From Oscillatoriales cyanobacterium (GTDB lineage: Bacteria; Cyanobacteriota; Cyanobacteriia; Cyanobacteriales; Microcoleaceae): a stretch of 41,311 nucleotides of DNA. Shown here piece after piece: positions 29,500 through 39,800 of the stretch. Location: assembly GCA_004293365.1 (NCBI GenBank), contig RDYN01000121.1, positions 1-41,311 on the forward strand, in the 5' to 3' direction. The stretch's first letter is position 1, and every line of letters starts with the position of its first letter. Both the position numbers and the translations under genes were made by a program. The notes under the pieces are model-generated. The model had not been told where the DNA came from and did not search any database. It worked only from the letters and a program-made list of their open reading frames with translations.

Positions 29500-30966
29500 A
29501 TGTCAAACAAGTCGCCCTGCATCATGTTGGTTGATGACGAGCCAGCTAATCTGATTTTATTGGAAGAATTATTGCAGATGAAAGGATACGCCACAGTATC
29601 AGCGCTATGTGGGGATGAAGCCCTCTCCCTCGCCCGTGTATCTCGACCGGATTTAATTTTACTAGATATTATGATGCCGGATATGGACGGTTTTGATGTG
29701 TGCGAGATCCTGCGGAATGATACCGCATTGCAAACTGTACCGGTAATTTTTTTGACTGCCCTCGATGACGAGACTTCTCGCCTCACAGGGTTAGAAATGA
29801 TGGCCGATGATTATTTAACAAAGCCTTTTAACAGTCGCTTGCTGTTAGCGAAAGTGGAAAATATTTTGCAGTTGAGCCAAATGCGATCGCAAGCTGTATC
29901 TTCCCAATTCAACCAGCAAGTCAGAGAGCAAAGCAAGCGCCAAATCGCCGCCGCCTGGGAGGCTAACGAATATCTTTCCGAAAAATTTCACCTATTTGTC
30001 CCGGAACAGCTTCTCGAACGCATTGCGCCGCAAGGGATAGAATCAATTCAGTTGGGCAATGTCACAGAAGAAGAGCTGACTATTTTATTTTGCGACATTC
30101 GGGGGTTTACTGCGATCGCCGAATCTCAAGAAGCACGCGAAACCTTTGAATGGTTGAACGCTTTTTTTACGAAAATGAACCATTGCATCACATCCCACGG
30201 CGGGTTTATTGACAAATACCTAGGCGATGCTATCATGGCAGTATTTGACCAACCGCATTCTCACGCTATAAATGCGATCGAAGCCGCAGTAGCAATGCAA
30301 GAAAGTTTGCAGGAATTTAATGCCGAGCGCCACAAATACAATTTAGAATATCCCGTCAATATCGGTACTGGAATTAACACAGGTATCGGCATGATCGGCA
30401 CCTTGGGTTCCGATCGCCGGATGGACTCTACAGTCATCGGCGATGTGGTAAATACAGCTTCTCGGTTAGAAAATTTAACCAAAATATACGGCTGTCAAAT
30501 AATTGTTAGCGAAAATGCGATCGTTCATGCGAGAGAATTTCTAAATAGCATAAGTCCGAACTCAAACTCAAAAGAAAGTCTATTATTAAAGTGCGACTTG
30601 GAAGCCGAAACACCGGAGAGTATGATTTCTGCTTCTCGCGCAACAGCAGCCGACAGCCATTCGCCCAGCAACAACTATTATTATCGCTGGATCGATCGAG
30701 TAACGCCGCGCGGCAAACAGCAAGCCATTGAAATCTACGAAATCTGGCCCGCCTCAAGTCCAGACTGTGAGGCAAAACAGCTTACCCAGACTTTATTTGA
30801 CAAAGGAATTCAAGGATGGCAATCCGAAAGATTTGTCGCCGCCTTGGGATATTTTCAGCAACTAATCGAACAAAACCCCGCTGATACAGTCGTCAGTTTT
30901 TATATAGAAAAATGCCAGGAAAAACTAGGTCTTATACCTGCAAATATCAGCTCAGAAATGAGCTAA
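29500..30966 (+). CDS. Response regulator-class III adenylate cyclase fusion
   Basis: The 488-residue protein has an N-terminal receiver (Asp12/13, Asp56 in LILLDIMMPDMDG, Lys108) and a class III nucleotide cyclase domain (about 185-360). The metal-binding aspartates are Asp199 (FCDIRGFT) and Asp243 (DKYLGDAIMAVF). Lys239 and Asp309 fit adenine selectivity, and Asn318/Arg322 (NTASRLEN) fit the transition-state pair, so the domain should make cAMP. The C-terminal ~110 residues include a TPR-like helical piece (GIQGWQSERFVAALGYFQQL). It lies downstream of a hybrid kinase on the same strand, suggesting a phosphorelay to cAMP. Confidence 0.92.
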   Translation: MSNKSPCIMLVDDEPANLILLEELLQMKGYATVSALCGDEALSLARVSRPDLILLDIMMPDMDGFDVCEILRNDTALQTVPVIFLTALDDETSRLTGLEMMADDYLTKPFNSRLLLAKVENILQLSQMRSQAVSSQFNQQVREQSKRQIAAAWEANEYLSEKFHLFVPEQLLERIAPQGIESIQLGNVTEEELTILFCDIRGFTAIAESQEARETFEWLNAFFTKMNHCITSHGGFIDKYLGDAIMAVFDQPHSHAINAIEAAVAMQESLQEFNAERHKYNLEYPVNIGTGINTGIGMIGTLGSDRRMDSTVIGDVVNTASRLENLTKIYGCQIIVSENAIVHAREFLNSISPNSNSKESLLLKCDLEAETPESMISASRATAADSHSPSNNYYYRWIDRVTPRGKQQAIEIYEIWPASSPDCEAKQLTQTLFDKGIQGWQSERFVAALGYFQQLIEQNPADTVVSFYIEKCQEKLGLIPANISSEMS

Positions 30967-30969
30967 ATA

Positions 30970-31256
30970 AAACCCGTTCGCAGTGAGGACTTCAGTCCTA
31001 AAAAGGTTCGTAGTAAGGACTTCAGTCCTAAAAAGGTTCGTAGTAAGGACTTCAGTCCTCTCTTGAAGTTCGTAGTAAGGACTTCAGTCCTCTCTTGAAG
31101 TTCGTAGTGAGGACTTCAGTCCTCTCTTGAAGTTCGTAGTGAGGACTTCAGTCCTCAGTCTCAGTATCAATAAGGACTAAAGTCCTGACTACGAACCTAT
31201 GAGAACATTCTAACTTGAGTTCGCACCAATAAGGACTAAAGTCCTTACTACGAACC
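30970..31256. repeat. Cluster of eight GTTCGTAGT(A/G)AGGACTTCAGTCCT repeats
   Basis: Six direct copies (GGACTTCAGTCC) are followed by two inverted copies (GGACTAAAGTCC) that can pair with the first six. The cluster fills the space between the convergent cyclase and hisG genes, so it can act as a bidirectional terminator. It is the same family as 321-372 and 9498-9640. Confidence 0.85.
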
Positions 31257-31283
31257 TATGAAATAACTCGAATTTAGTTGGGC

Positions 31284-31928
31284 TCAAACAGCAGTCAAAA
31301 CCTGCTCTCTCAACTTCCCGATCAACTCATTAACCCCGCCCGAATTCAAACGATAACTCAAAGGATGACCGATCAAATAAGCCGAACTTTGAAACAAAAC
31401 ATCAATTTCCACCAAACCATTTTCCCGCAAAGTTTTGCCAGTCGAAACCAAATCCACAATCGCCTCCGACATACCCGTAATCGGCCCCAACTCCACAGAA
31501 CCGTAAAGCGGCACAATTTCCACCGGCAAATTCAAATTATGAAAATATTCTCTCGCACAGTGTACGAACTTAGAAGCAACTCTACCGTGAGGAGGCAAAT
31601 CCACACTGCGCCGATAAGAACTAGATTCCTTTACCGCCACCGACAGCCGGCACTTGCCAAAATTTAAATCAATTAAATTCGCAACTTTTGGAGTTTTTTC
31701 CCGCAAAACATCATAACCCGCAATCCCCAAATCAGCTTGGCCGTATTCCACATAAACCGGCACGTCGTGCGTCCTTACTAGCAAAGCTTTTGCCGTTCCG
31801 GTAGTGTCATAAATTTGAAGTTGGCGGTTAGAGGAATCGAGAAAAGCACTGAAGTCTAATCCAACGGATTTAAACAGTCGAATGCTATCTCCTAACAGTC
31901 CGCCTTTGGGAAGTGCTACGGTAATCAT
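31284..31928 (-). CDS. hisG: ATP phosphoribosyltransferase, short form
   Basis: The 214-residue HisG starts [20 protein letters not shown] and carries the conserved [20 protein letters not shown] segment and the PRPP-binding region [20 protein letters not shown] with [13 protein letters not shown]. It catalyses the first step of histidine synthesis, the joining of ATP and PRPP. The length matches the short form, which lacks the C-terminal regulatory domain and works with HisZ; hisZ is not in this window. ATG at 31928 is favoured by family length, while the frame stays open to an ATG at 32012 (28 extra residues without similarity). Confidence 0.93.
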   Translation of the reverse strand: MITVALPKGGLLGDSIRLFKSVGLDFSAFLDSSNRQLQIYDTTGTAKALLVRTHDVPVYVEYGQADLGIAGYDVLREKTPKVANLIDLNFGKCRLSVAVKESSSYRRSVDLPPHGRVASKFVHCAREYFHNLNLPVEIVPLYGSVELGPITGMSEAIVDLVSTGKTLRENGLVEIDVLFQSSAYLIGHPLSYRLNSGGVNELIGKLREQVLTAV

Positions 31929-32153
31929 ATTGATTTGAAATTCTAAATTGCTGAATTTGGGATGCGGAATCGGCGCTGCCCGAGCGGAAACAGCTTTTTC
32001 CTCAACCACCATAGCACAAATTGTACAAATATTAAAACAAGTTCAGGTATTGCTAATAATTGTGTTTGTGTATAATATATTGTATTGAGGCTGAGTTACA
32101 TCGGATTTTATTAACGATTGTCTGCTCAATAGATGATAGCTGAAAGCAAAACT

Positions 32154-32804
32154 ATGACCAAATTGACTCTGGTAATCGGCAACAAAAATTATTCGTCTTG
32201 GTCGCTGCGTCCTTGGCTGGCGATGAAACAAGCTGGACTAGATTTTGCCGAAGTGAGAATCCCCCTAGACGGGCCGACAACCCATGGGGAAATTCGGCGC
32301 TATTCTCCTTCGGGAAAGGTGCCAGTTTTAATTGATGGCGACTTGAAAGTGTGGGAATCTTTAGCAATTTGCGAGTACGTTGCAGAACGCTTTGCTAATG
32401 ATTTGTGGCCGGCGGATATAGCAGCTAGGGCGATCGCCCGTTCCATCTGCGCCGAAATGCACGCAGGCTTCCAAAATCTGCGCGAAAATATGCCTATGGA
32501 CTGCCGCAACCGCTATCCGGGAGAAGGAATGACTCCCGGTGTCGAAGCAGAGATCGATCGCATCTTTGCCATTTGGCGCGAATCCCGCCAAAAATTCGGA
32601 ACAGGCGGCGATATGCTGTTCGGACAATTCACAATTGCTGACGCTATGTTTGCCCCGGTTGTCATGCGTTTTGTCACCTACGAAGTCAAATTAGATGCAC
32701 AAGCACAAGCTTATGCTGATGCGCTGTTGGCACTACCTGCAATGCAGGAATGGCTAGCAGCAGCTTGCAGCGAATCCGAAAGTATTCCACATCTTAAAAT
32801 CTAG
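32154..32804 (+). CDS. Glutathione S-transferase family protein
   Basis: The 216-residue protein has an N-terminal thioredoxin-like GST domain with the active-site region NKNYSSWSLRPWLAMK (Ser in the catalytic position), the cis-Pro/GSH motif GKVPVLIDGDLKVWESLAIC, and an all-helical C-terminal domain with FTIADAMFAPVV. It should conjugate or bind glutathione; the substrate is unknown. ATG at 32154 (MTKLTLV) is preferred; an in-frame ATG at 32133 adds seven residues. It is divergent from hisG. Confidence 0.88.
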   Translation: MTKLTLVIGNKNYSSWSLRPWLAMKQAGLDFAEVRIPLDGPTTHGEIRRYSPSGKVPVLIDGDLKVWESLAICEYVAERFANDLWPADIAARAIARSICAEMHAGFQNLRENMPMDCRNRYPGEGMTPGVEAEIDRIFAIWRESRQKFGTGGDMLFGQFTIADAMFAPVVMRFVTYEVKLDAQAQAYADALLALPAMQEWLAAACSESESIPHLKI

Positions 32805-32917
32805 CAAAAATCAGTTTACTTAACCTAGGAAAGCGATCGCAACCTCACCACAGATGGGCAACCGCGGAGAGTTTGCCCTACACAACCTGCTTGTCTGCAA
32901 GCTTTACGTAATTCATG

Positions 32918-32953
32918 CTCAAATCTCAAATCTCAAATCTCAAATCTCAAATC
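32918..32953. repeat. Heptameric short tandem repeat (TCAAATC)n
   Basis: Five copies of TCAAATC end four bases before the response regulator ATG, so they occupy the place of the ribosome-binding site. An apparent upstream start at 32915 would translate the repeat as KSQISNLKSQI. Confidence 0.85.
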
Positions 32954-32956
32954 AGA

Positions 32957-33643
32957 ATGCGGATTCTTTTAGTTGATGATGAAGTTGAGTTGACTGACCC
33001 TTTGAGTCGAGTTTTAAGCCGCGAAGGTTATACCGTTGATGTGGCATTTGACGGCGCAACTGGCAGCAATTTAGCAATGCAGGGAAATTACGATTTGCTA
33101 ATTTTGGATTGGATGCTACCGAGACAAACCGGATTAGCAATTTGTCAGCAATTGCGATCGCAAGGAAAGAACACACCAGTCCTATTTCTCACCGCCAAAG
33201 ACACCCTAGACGATCGCGTACAAGGACTCGACGCAGGCGCAGACGACTATCTAGTCAAGCCATTTGAACTGCGAGAACTCCTAGCCAGAGTCCGCGCCTT
33301 GCTGCGGCGCCCTCCTACTTTTGACCCCGAAGTAGCCGTCGGGCGGCTGCAAGTCGCAGACTTACAGCTAGACTACGACAACCAAATAGCCTATCGGGGC
33401 GATCGAACAATCGACCTATCAGAAAAAGAATGTCAACTATTAGAATACCTAATGCGCCATCCCGGTCAAATACTAACACACGAACAAATCCACCAATACT
33501 TGTGGAGTGAAACAGAAAAACCCAGCAGCAACGTATTAGCAGCTCAAATTCGCCTGCTGCGGCGCAAAATAGAAGCCCCTAGCGAATCAGTCCTAATTCA
33601 CACAGTTTACGGCAGAGGCTATCGCTTTGCAGAAGCCAATTAA
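32957..33643 (+). CDS. OmpR-family response regulator
   Basis: The 228-residue protein has a receiver domain with Asp8/9, phospho-Asp51 (LLILDWMLPRQTG), Thr around FLTAKD and Lys in DYLVKPF. A winged-helix DNA-binding domain follows (about 125-225, LSEKECQLLEYLMRHPGQIL and HTVYGRGYRF). It resembles the RppA/NrsR group of cyanobacteria, but the name is not assigned. No kinase follows on the same strand, so it is an orphan here. The start is ATG at 32957, immediately after a heptamer satellite that leaves no clear Shine-Dalgarno. Confidence 0.9.
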   Translation: MRILLVDDEVELTDPLSRVLSREGYTVDVAFDGATGSNLAMQGNYDLLILDWMLPRQTGLAICQQLRSQGKNTPVLFLTAKDTLDDRVQGLDAGADDYLVKPFELRELLARVRALLRRPPTFDPEVAVGRLQVADLQLDYDNQIAYRGDRTIDLSEKECQLLEYLMRHPGQILTHEQIHQYLWSETEKPSSNVLAAQIRLLRRKIEAPSESVLIHTVYGRGYRFAEAN

Positions 33644-33792
33644 ACATAATAGGAATTGCCCATAAAATTCATCTTGTAGGGTGCGCACCGCGCACATTCC
33701 GCGTATATAAAGTTATCTACTTTCGCAAAAACCAGGGCTAGTTTTGTACAAGTATTATCTGTTATCGTGAAAATTTACTCCTAAATCATCCC

Positions 33793-34629
33793 CTAGGAAT
33801 CTTGACAAACCAAAGTAATTACCGTCACCTCCGGCGGACAAAATAACCTCCCCGGCGCATAAGTACCCAAACCGCGATTAACGTACAACAAATTACTCCC
33901 AACCCGATGCAAACCGCTAGCCCATTCCCAGTGACTAACTACCCGATCGCAAGCCGACACAAAAGGAAGAAACTTTCGGATTTTTGGAGGAATCAAATAG
34001 CCAATTTTTCTCACCCAAGCATACAAAGGCCCGATACCGGGAATCACAATTTGACCGCCGTGAGTGTGCCCAGAAAACTGCAAATCAATCCGCCACTTTT
34101 GCAGATGTTCAGCAGTATCAGGATTGTGAGACAAGACAATCCGAGGAATCGCCGGATTTATTGATGCCATTACAGGCGACGGTGCAAAATCGCCCGACCA
34201 AAAATCCGCCAACCCAACTAAAGCCAACTCAGACCCCAAAGGATAAATAGCTTCATTGTACAAAACCCCAATCCCGACGCTATTTAAAGCATTAGCCACC
34301 TCTATTTTTGCCCCAGGGAAATAGTGGTCGTGATTCCCCAAAACAGCGTAAATTCCCACCCGACTTTGCAAGTTTTTCAATCGCTGCACCAAACCGTAAA
34401 TAGGCGCCGGATCGTAGGTAATAAAGTCTCCGGTTAAAAAAATTAAGTCTGGTTCCGCTTCATTAGCCGCGGCAATCGCCTCGAATAGCAACCATTCCGA
34501 CAGCCGCACCCCGTCATAATGAAAATCAGTAAGCTGTACAATTTTAGTACCCGATAGATTTGCTGGAAGATTCGCGATCGGTATTGTTAAACAGTCTACC
34601 CGCAGTTTCCCAGTTAATAACCTGTGCAT
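33793..34629 (-). CDS. Metallophosphoesterase (YkuE-like)
   Basis: The 278-residue protein has the five metallophosphatase motifs: TDFHYD (Asp35, His37), LTGDF (Asp68), LGNHDHY (Asn99, His100), an LSHNPD histidine, and SGHTHGGQI. The order and spacing fit YkuE/LpxG-type enzymes that cleave phosphoester or pyrophosphate bonds. The frame remains open upstream to 34851, overlapping the cyclase gene, but that extension translates satellite DNA (CNGCNGCNG), so ATG at 34629 is used. Position after an adenylate cyclase invites a cyclic-nucleotide role, but lipid pyrophosphatase activity is equally likely. Confidence 0.85.
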   Translation of the reverse strand: MHRLLTGKLRVDCLTIPIANLPANLSGTKIVQLTDFHYDGVRLSEWLLFEAIAAANEAEPDLIFLTGDFITYDPAPIYGLVQRLKNLQSRVGIYAVLGNHDHYFPGAKIEVANALNSVGIGVLYNEAIYPLGSELALVGLADFWSGDFAPSPVMASINPAIPRIVLSHNPDTAEHLQKWRIDLQFSGHTHGGQIVIPGIGPLYAWVRKIGYLIPPKIRKFLPFVSACDRVVSHWEWASGLHRVGSNLLYVNRGLGTYAPGRLFCPPEVTVITLVCQDS

Positions 34630-34722
34630 AAATCTAAGGTTTATTGACAGAGCGCAACCTCTAGTGTAGCAAATAAACAGACAAGACTGCAAAACCCCAT
34701 GATTTCCTTGGTGTCGATGCTT

Positions 34723-34829
34723 GTATAAATTCCTTCTTCCTTCTCTCGCGACGATAACTAAAGCCTTCCTTCTTCCTTCTTCTTCCTTCTTCCATCCGTT
34801 ACATCCGTTACATCCGTTACATCCGTTAC
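34723..34829. repeat. CTTCTTC heptamers and (ATCCGTTAC)4 nonamers
   Basis: Two blocks of CCTTCTT-type repeats (34730-34745 and 34763-34792) are followed by four exact copies of the 9-bp unit ATCCGTTAC (34794-34829) and a fifth partial. They lie between the cyclase stop and the phosphoesterase start. Confidence 0.85.
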
Positions 34830-34847
34830 ACAATCCGTTGCCGAACT

Positions 34848-36266
34848 TCATTTATGATAAATCACCTCAAAAGTTTCGACAGCTTTCTTCTTACCTTTAA
34901 CAATCACAGAGCCAATTTTCCTAAACTCAAACATATCTTTAGTAGCGCTGTACACACTGTCGCTAACCAAAATTTGTCCTCCCTCAGCCATTGACTGCAA
35001 CCTAGATGCAATATTCACCTCATCCCCGATCGCAGTATAGTCCATGTGCTGCGGCGAACCAATATTGCCCACAACCACCTCCCCCGAACTAATGCCAATA
35101 CCAGTCAGAAAATTATCCGTAATCCAAGGCACCGACATCCTCCCGATCCGGCGCTGCATATCGATCGCAGTTTCGATCGCCTTCCTTTCGCGATCTGCCA
35201 CCTCCGAAGGCGCCCCAAACATTGCCACAATCATATCTCCCACAAACTTATTCACAGTACCCTCATGACTAAAAATTACCTCTACCATCTCCGTAAAATA
35301 CTCATTTAAATACATCACTATTTTTTCAGCAGGCAGCTCTTCACACTTAGTAGTAAAATCTCTAATATCCGAAAAAAGAACCGTTAGATTTCGCTTAGTC
35401 GGATTCATAGAAATATCTCCTTTAGCTTCGATAACTGCTCGCACCACCTGGGGAGAAAGGTATCTTTCCAAATTATTTTTAATCCGTTCTTCCTTCAATT
35501 TACTTTCATGTAAAAGCGCATTCTCGATCGCCGCCGCCGCTTGCGATGCCAAAGCCGTAAATAATTTTAAATCCTGTGCCGTATAGTTGACAAGTTCGTT
35601 ATGACTAATATTGATCACGCCGATCGTACCGTTCTGCGTTGTCAGAGGCGCACAAATCATAGAACGCATCTCATTGTCTCCCAGAACATATCTCGGATCG
35701 GACAAGACATCATTGACTATTTCAGCTTTGCCAGAAACAAGAATATGACCTGCTATCCCTATATTGGGGCCAATTTTTGTTTTGCAGTTATACTCTTTAC
35801 CCCTGGCAGAAATTATCTCCAGCTTCCCTATTTTTTTATTCATTAGCATGACTGAAATATTCGTAGATTCAATCAATTTTTTAGCTTCATTTACTACCAA
35901 CTTACTAACTTCAGCAACTCCCAAACAAGTAGCTATTTTGCTAGAAAAATCGTACAAAAAATTAACTTCTTCGTACTTATCTAAAGTATCAACAGCCAAA
36001 GTTCTTACACCCAAGTCGGCGCTGGCCGCATAACTCAGCATATCGGCAATAAATGCGGCTTTTTGAGTTCCCGTTACGTAACCGATAACTTCATCGGCTA
36101 GGATGATAGGATAGCTATTGAAGGAGGTCTGACAGTCTTCCCCAAATAAGATAGTTCCTTCAACATTCCGAATAGCGATCGGAGCGTCTAAAACACCAAG
36201 CGCGCCCTCAATAACCACCCGCAAATCTTTCTTAGAAATCAATTTTTTGAGATTGATACGAACCAT
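34848..36266 (-). CDS. GAF domain-class III adenylate cyclase
   Basis: The 472-residue protein has an N-terminal region (about 1-95) of unknown type, a GAF domain (about 100-252, CAPLTTQNGTIGVINIS) and a class III cyclase domain (about 285-470). Asp300 (LFSDIRDFT) and Asp344 (NKFVGDMIVAMF) bind metal, Lys340 and Asp409 (HMDYTAIGDEVN) fit adenine recognition, and Asn418/Arg422 (NIASRLQ) complete the site. It should therefore produce cAMP under GAF control, like CyaB-type enzymes. It follows the kinase and response regulator genes on the same strand after a 240-base gap. Confidence 0.92.
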   Translation of the reverse strand: MVRINLKKLISKKDLRVVIEGALGVLDAPIAIRNVEGTILFGEDCQTSFNSYPIILADEVIGYVTGTQKAAFIADMLSYAASADLGVRTLAVDTLDKYEEVNFLYDFSSKIATCLGVAEVSKLVVNEAKKLIESTNISVMLMNKKIGKLEIISARGKEYNCKTKIGPNIGIAGHILVSGKAEIVNDVLSDPRYVLGDNEMRSMICAPLTTQNGTIGVINISHNELVNYTAQDLKLFTALASQAAAAIENALLHESKLKEERIKNNLERYLSPQVVRAVIEAKGDISMNPTKRNLTVLFSDIRDFTTKCEELPAEKIVMYLNEYFTEMVEVIFSHEGTVNKFVGDMIVAMFGAPSEVADRERKAIETAIDMQRRIGRMSVPWITDNFLTGIGISSGEVVVGNIGSPQHMDYTAIGDEVNIASRLQSMAEGGQILVSDSVYSATKDMFEFRKIGSVIVKGKKKAVETFEVIYHK

Positions 36267-36327
36267 TTACTTTGCTATTGGTCTTGAATAAGCGATCGTT
36301 AGTCATTAATTTTTAACCAGCCAGTCG

Positions 36328-36352
36328 ATTTTAGATTTTAGATTTTAGATTT
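36328..36352. repeat. Heptameric short tandem repeat (TTTTAGA)n
   Basis: About three and a half copies of a TTTTAGA unit lie in the 240-base gap between the response regulator and cyclase genes. No terminator was recognised in this gap. Confidence 0.75.
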
Positions 36353-36505
36353 ACTTGCAGCGCAGAGAATCTGGGAGCAGGAACTAGCGTCTAAAATTTG
36401 TGGCTCTCCACGACAGTCCTGCGGGGGATTGTACCCGTTTTTGGGCGGGGGAACCAACGACCAAAAACCCAAGACTATTCTTGTTAATTGATTGCGTACC
36501 TCTCC

Positions 36506-36895
36506 CTACACCTGTGCAGTCAAACCCAGAATTTCCCTAGCTTTGACCAGCACTTCTTTCGGGCGAAAAGGTTTAGTCATATAAAGATTTGCCCCCACAG
36601 CCATACCGCTTTGCTTATCATATTCTTGTCCCTTAGCTGTCAACATAATAATGTAAATGTCCTCCATACCTAGTTCATTTTTAACCGTATTGCATACCTC
36701 TAACCCGCTCATTTTCGGCATCATCACATCGAGAAAAACCAAATCCGGCTTTTCTTCCTTAATTCTGTTCAATGCCTCAACTCCATCTCTCGCAGTCAGC
36801 AACTCTACATCATCCTCATCTTCCAACTTTTCTAGAGCCTGCTCCATCAAAATCAGAATATTCGGTTCGTCATCCACAATTAAAACTTTTTTCAC
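36506..36895 (-). CDS. Single-domain response regulator (CheY/PatA-like receiver)
   Basis: The 129-residue receiver has Asp8/9 (LIVDDEPN), phospho-Asp56 (LVFLDVMMPKMSG), Thr in IIMLTAKG and Lys in MTKPFRP. It has no output domain. Its GTG start overlaps the TGA stop of the large kinase by four bases (GTGA), indicating translational coupling and a likely partnership. Confidence 0.93.
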   Translation of the reverse strand: MKKVLIVDDEPNILILMEQALEKLEDEDDVELLTARDGVEALNRIKEEKPDLVFLDVMMPKMSGLEVCNTVKNELGMEDIYIIMLTAKGQEYDKQSGMAVGANLYMTKPFRPKEVLVKAREILGLTAQV

Positions 36896-39800
36896 AACAA
36901 TTCCCCATGAATGTGTTTGCTCAGCCCGTTATCCTCGGCAATATCTCCAAAAACAATTATGGATACATTTTCCAAGCCCTTAGTAAGCCGCAATTTTTTG
37001 ACCAATTCTTGCTCTTGAGATAACGCTTCGTCAATAATAATTAAATCCAGCTCCATCGCTCTAACTCGATCCAGGCATTCTCGACCATCAGATGCCTCGA
37101 TCACATTATATCCCTGAAAAACCAAAGCATCCGACAAAGTTTTGAGAGTAGAACCCTGGCTAACAACCACCAACACCTTTTTATTTGACATCCCTTGCCG
37201 CAGGAGCAAGCCGATCTCCTTTAAAAGTACCGTTACATTTATAGGCTTGGTAAAATAGCTATCGACCCCCAAACGGTAGCCCCTTTCTCTGTCTTGAGTC
37301 AGGGATACGATGATAATCGGAATCCCCCGAGTTTCAGGGTCATTTTTGAGAACTGCCGCCACATCAAAACCGTCGATGTGAGGCATCATTACATCTAAAA
37401 TAATCAGATCCGGTTTGACTGCTTTAGCATTACAAATAGCATCTCTACCGTTAATTGCCTCCGCGACTTTATATCCTTCTTGTTCCAGTGACTGCCTCAA
37501 CATCTCTCGGATATTAGGCTCATCGTCAACAACTAAAATTTGCTGGCCTTTTTTAACGCCGAGCGGAGTTCTGCTGAGCACTTGCTGTTTCAGTTGACCG
37601 ATTAAATCATTGATAATTTTGCATTTTTCCACCGGCTCAATATTTTTAACTAGCGGTATACTAAAGGAAAAAGTGCTGCCCTTGCCTAACTCGCTTTCTA
37701 GCCAAATTCTACCGCCGTGGTGTTCAACGATTTGTTTAGAAATTGGCAGCCCCAAGCCAGTGCCTTTAGGCTTTTCGGTCAGGATATCTCCCACTTGTTT
37801 AAATCTTTCAAAAACTTTGCTTTGGTCTTCTGGTGCAATGCCGATGCCAGTATCGATAATGCTAATAACCAGCTCGTCACCCTCTACTCTTGCCCGACAG
37901 GTGACAGAACCTGATTCTGTGAACTTGACTGCATTCGAGATTAAATTGATCGCTACTTGAACCATGCGATCCCGGTCTACTAATACCTGCGGCAGTCCAG
38001 GACTAAAATCTTTAATCAACTTTAAATTATTCTTTTCTAATAAAGATGACGTAGCGGCGATCGCCTGTTTTAAGATTTGCACTGGATTTGTCGGCTGTAA
38101 CTGCCATTCAACACGACCCGCTTCCATCTTAGCAATATCCAAAACATCATTAATCAAAGATGTCAGCCGTTCAGCTTCTGACACAATAATGTTAATATTA
38201 TCTGCAACTTTATTTAAAGCTTTTTTGATTTTTCTGTCTTCCGATGCGACTCCGGGGACAATCACTTCTTCTAGTTTTTCTTTAATCAGCGAAGCAAAAC
38301 CCAAAACCGAAGTTAAAGGCGTCCGCAGTTCGTGAGAAACTGTCGCCAGGAAATCAGTTTTCATTCGGTCAACTTCTCGTTCCACCGTCACATCTCTAAT
38401 CAAAATCACCGAACCGAGAGAGCGATCGGCTTCATCTTTCACCGCTTCTTTCAGAATAGTTGTCGCTAAAGCTTGACCGATCCTGCTATTTCCGAGTTCC
38501 ACTTCCAGCGTCACAATTTCTCCCTCTCGGTGCTCTGTCGCCTCGACCAATTTTGCTAATTTTTTAGGAAAGATTTCGGATACTTTTTTTCCCTTCAGGT
38601 CAACATCTTTTAATTCAAACATCGCCAGCAGGGCAGGGTTAAACCTGGTAATTTTAGCTTCTATGTCCGTGACTAATAACCCGTCAGCCAAATTGTCAAC
38701 GATCGCATTTAAGTCTGCCAAAGTCGTCCGCAATTCCCAGGACTGCTTTTTAGTGCGATCGAGCAATTCTGCTTGGTTCATAGCTACTCCCAATTGACTG
38801 CCAACCTGAGCCAGCAACCTCACTTCTCCCGCTTCCCACTCACGGGGGCCCGAGTTCTGGTAAGCTGCTAGCAAACCCCAGAGATTTTCCCCCACAAAAA
38901 CAGGCGCTACACAATATGCTTTGGCTTGAATTTGTTCTAGAATTTCGATATGACATGGAGAGTGACCAATTTTATAGATGTCATCAACTACAAAAATTTC
39001 TTGATGGCGATACCTGCCACCCTCAGTTTTTTGCAAATAATCATCTTGCCAGACTGTTTTAATTTTATCAGTTACTAAAGGTATCCAACCTTCGGCTACC
39101 GACTCCGAGACAAATTCCCCGCTCCAGTTGGGAAAAAAACGGTAAACTCCAACCCTATCGCAATTGAGAATTTGCCGTACTTCTTGAGTTGTAGCGCTAA
39201 ATATTTTGTCAATATTTAGCGTCTGGCGAATCCGTTCAATTACTCTAGTTAATGTGCGTTCCTGTTCGGCTGCTTTCGCCTGTTGTTTTGCTTGAAACTG
39301 TATTTGTTCTAGGTACTCGGATTGCTGCAAAGCCACGCCCAAATGAGTGGCAATTTGATTCAGCAACTTTACTTCTGTGTCTTCCCAGTGACGCGCGCCT
39401 GTGTGTTGAAAGGCACTGAGCAATCCCCAGAGTTTCTCTCCTTTAAAAATCGCAACTACCGCACAGGATTTGACACCAAAATATTCTAAAGCTTCTATGT
39501 GACAATCGCTCTGGCCGGCATTATAGATATCGTCAGCGATAAAGGTTTCCGCACACCGGAATCGACCTCCTTGGTGTTCGTTTAAGTAGGGGTCTTCCCA
39601 GCCGCTGCCTACCAATTTCGGCCAGTTACCGGATTCAGATTCAAAGATAAAGTCGCCAAAATAGTCTTCACGGAATTGATAAATGGCAATGCGATCGACA
39701 TTCAAAAGTTTCCGCACTTCTGTCGCTGCTGTCTGGAAAATTGTTTCCATATCTAAGGTTTGGCGGATCTTGTCAATCATCCGAGTTATGGCTCGTTCTC

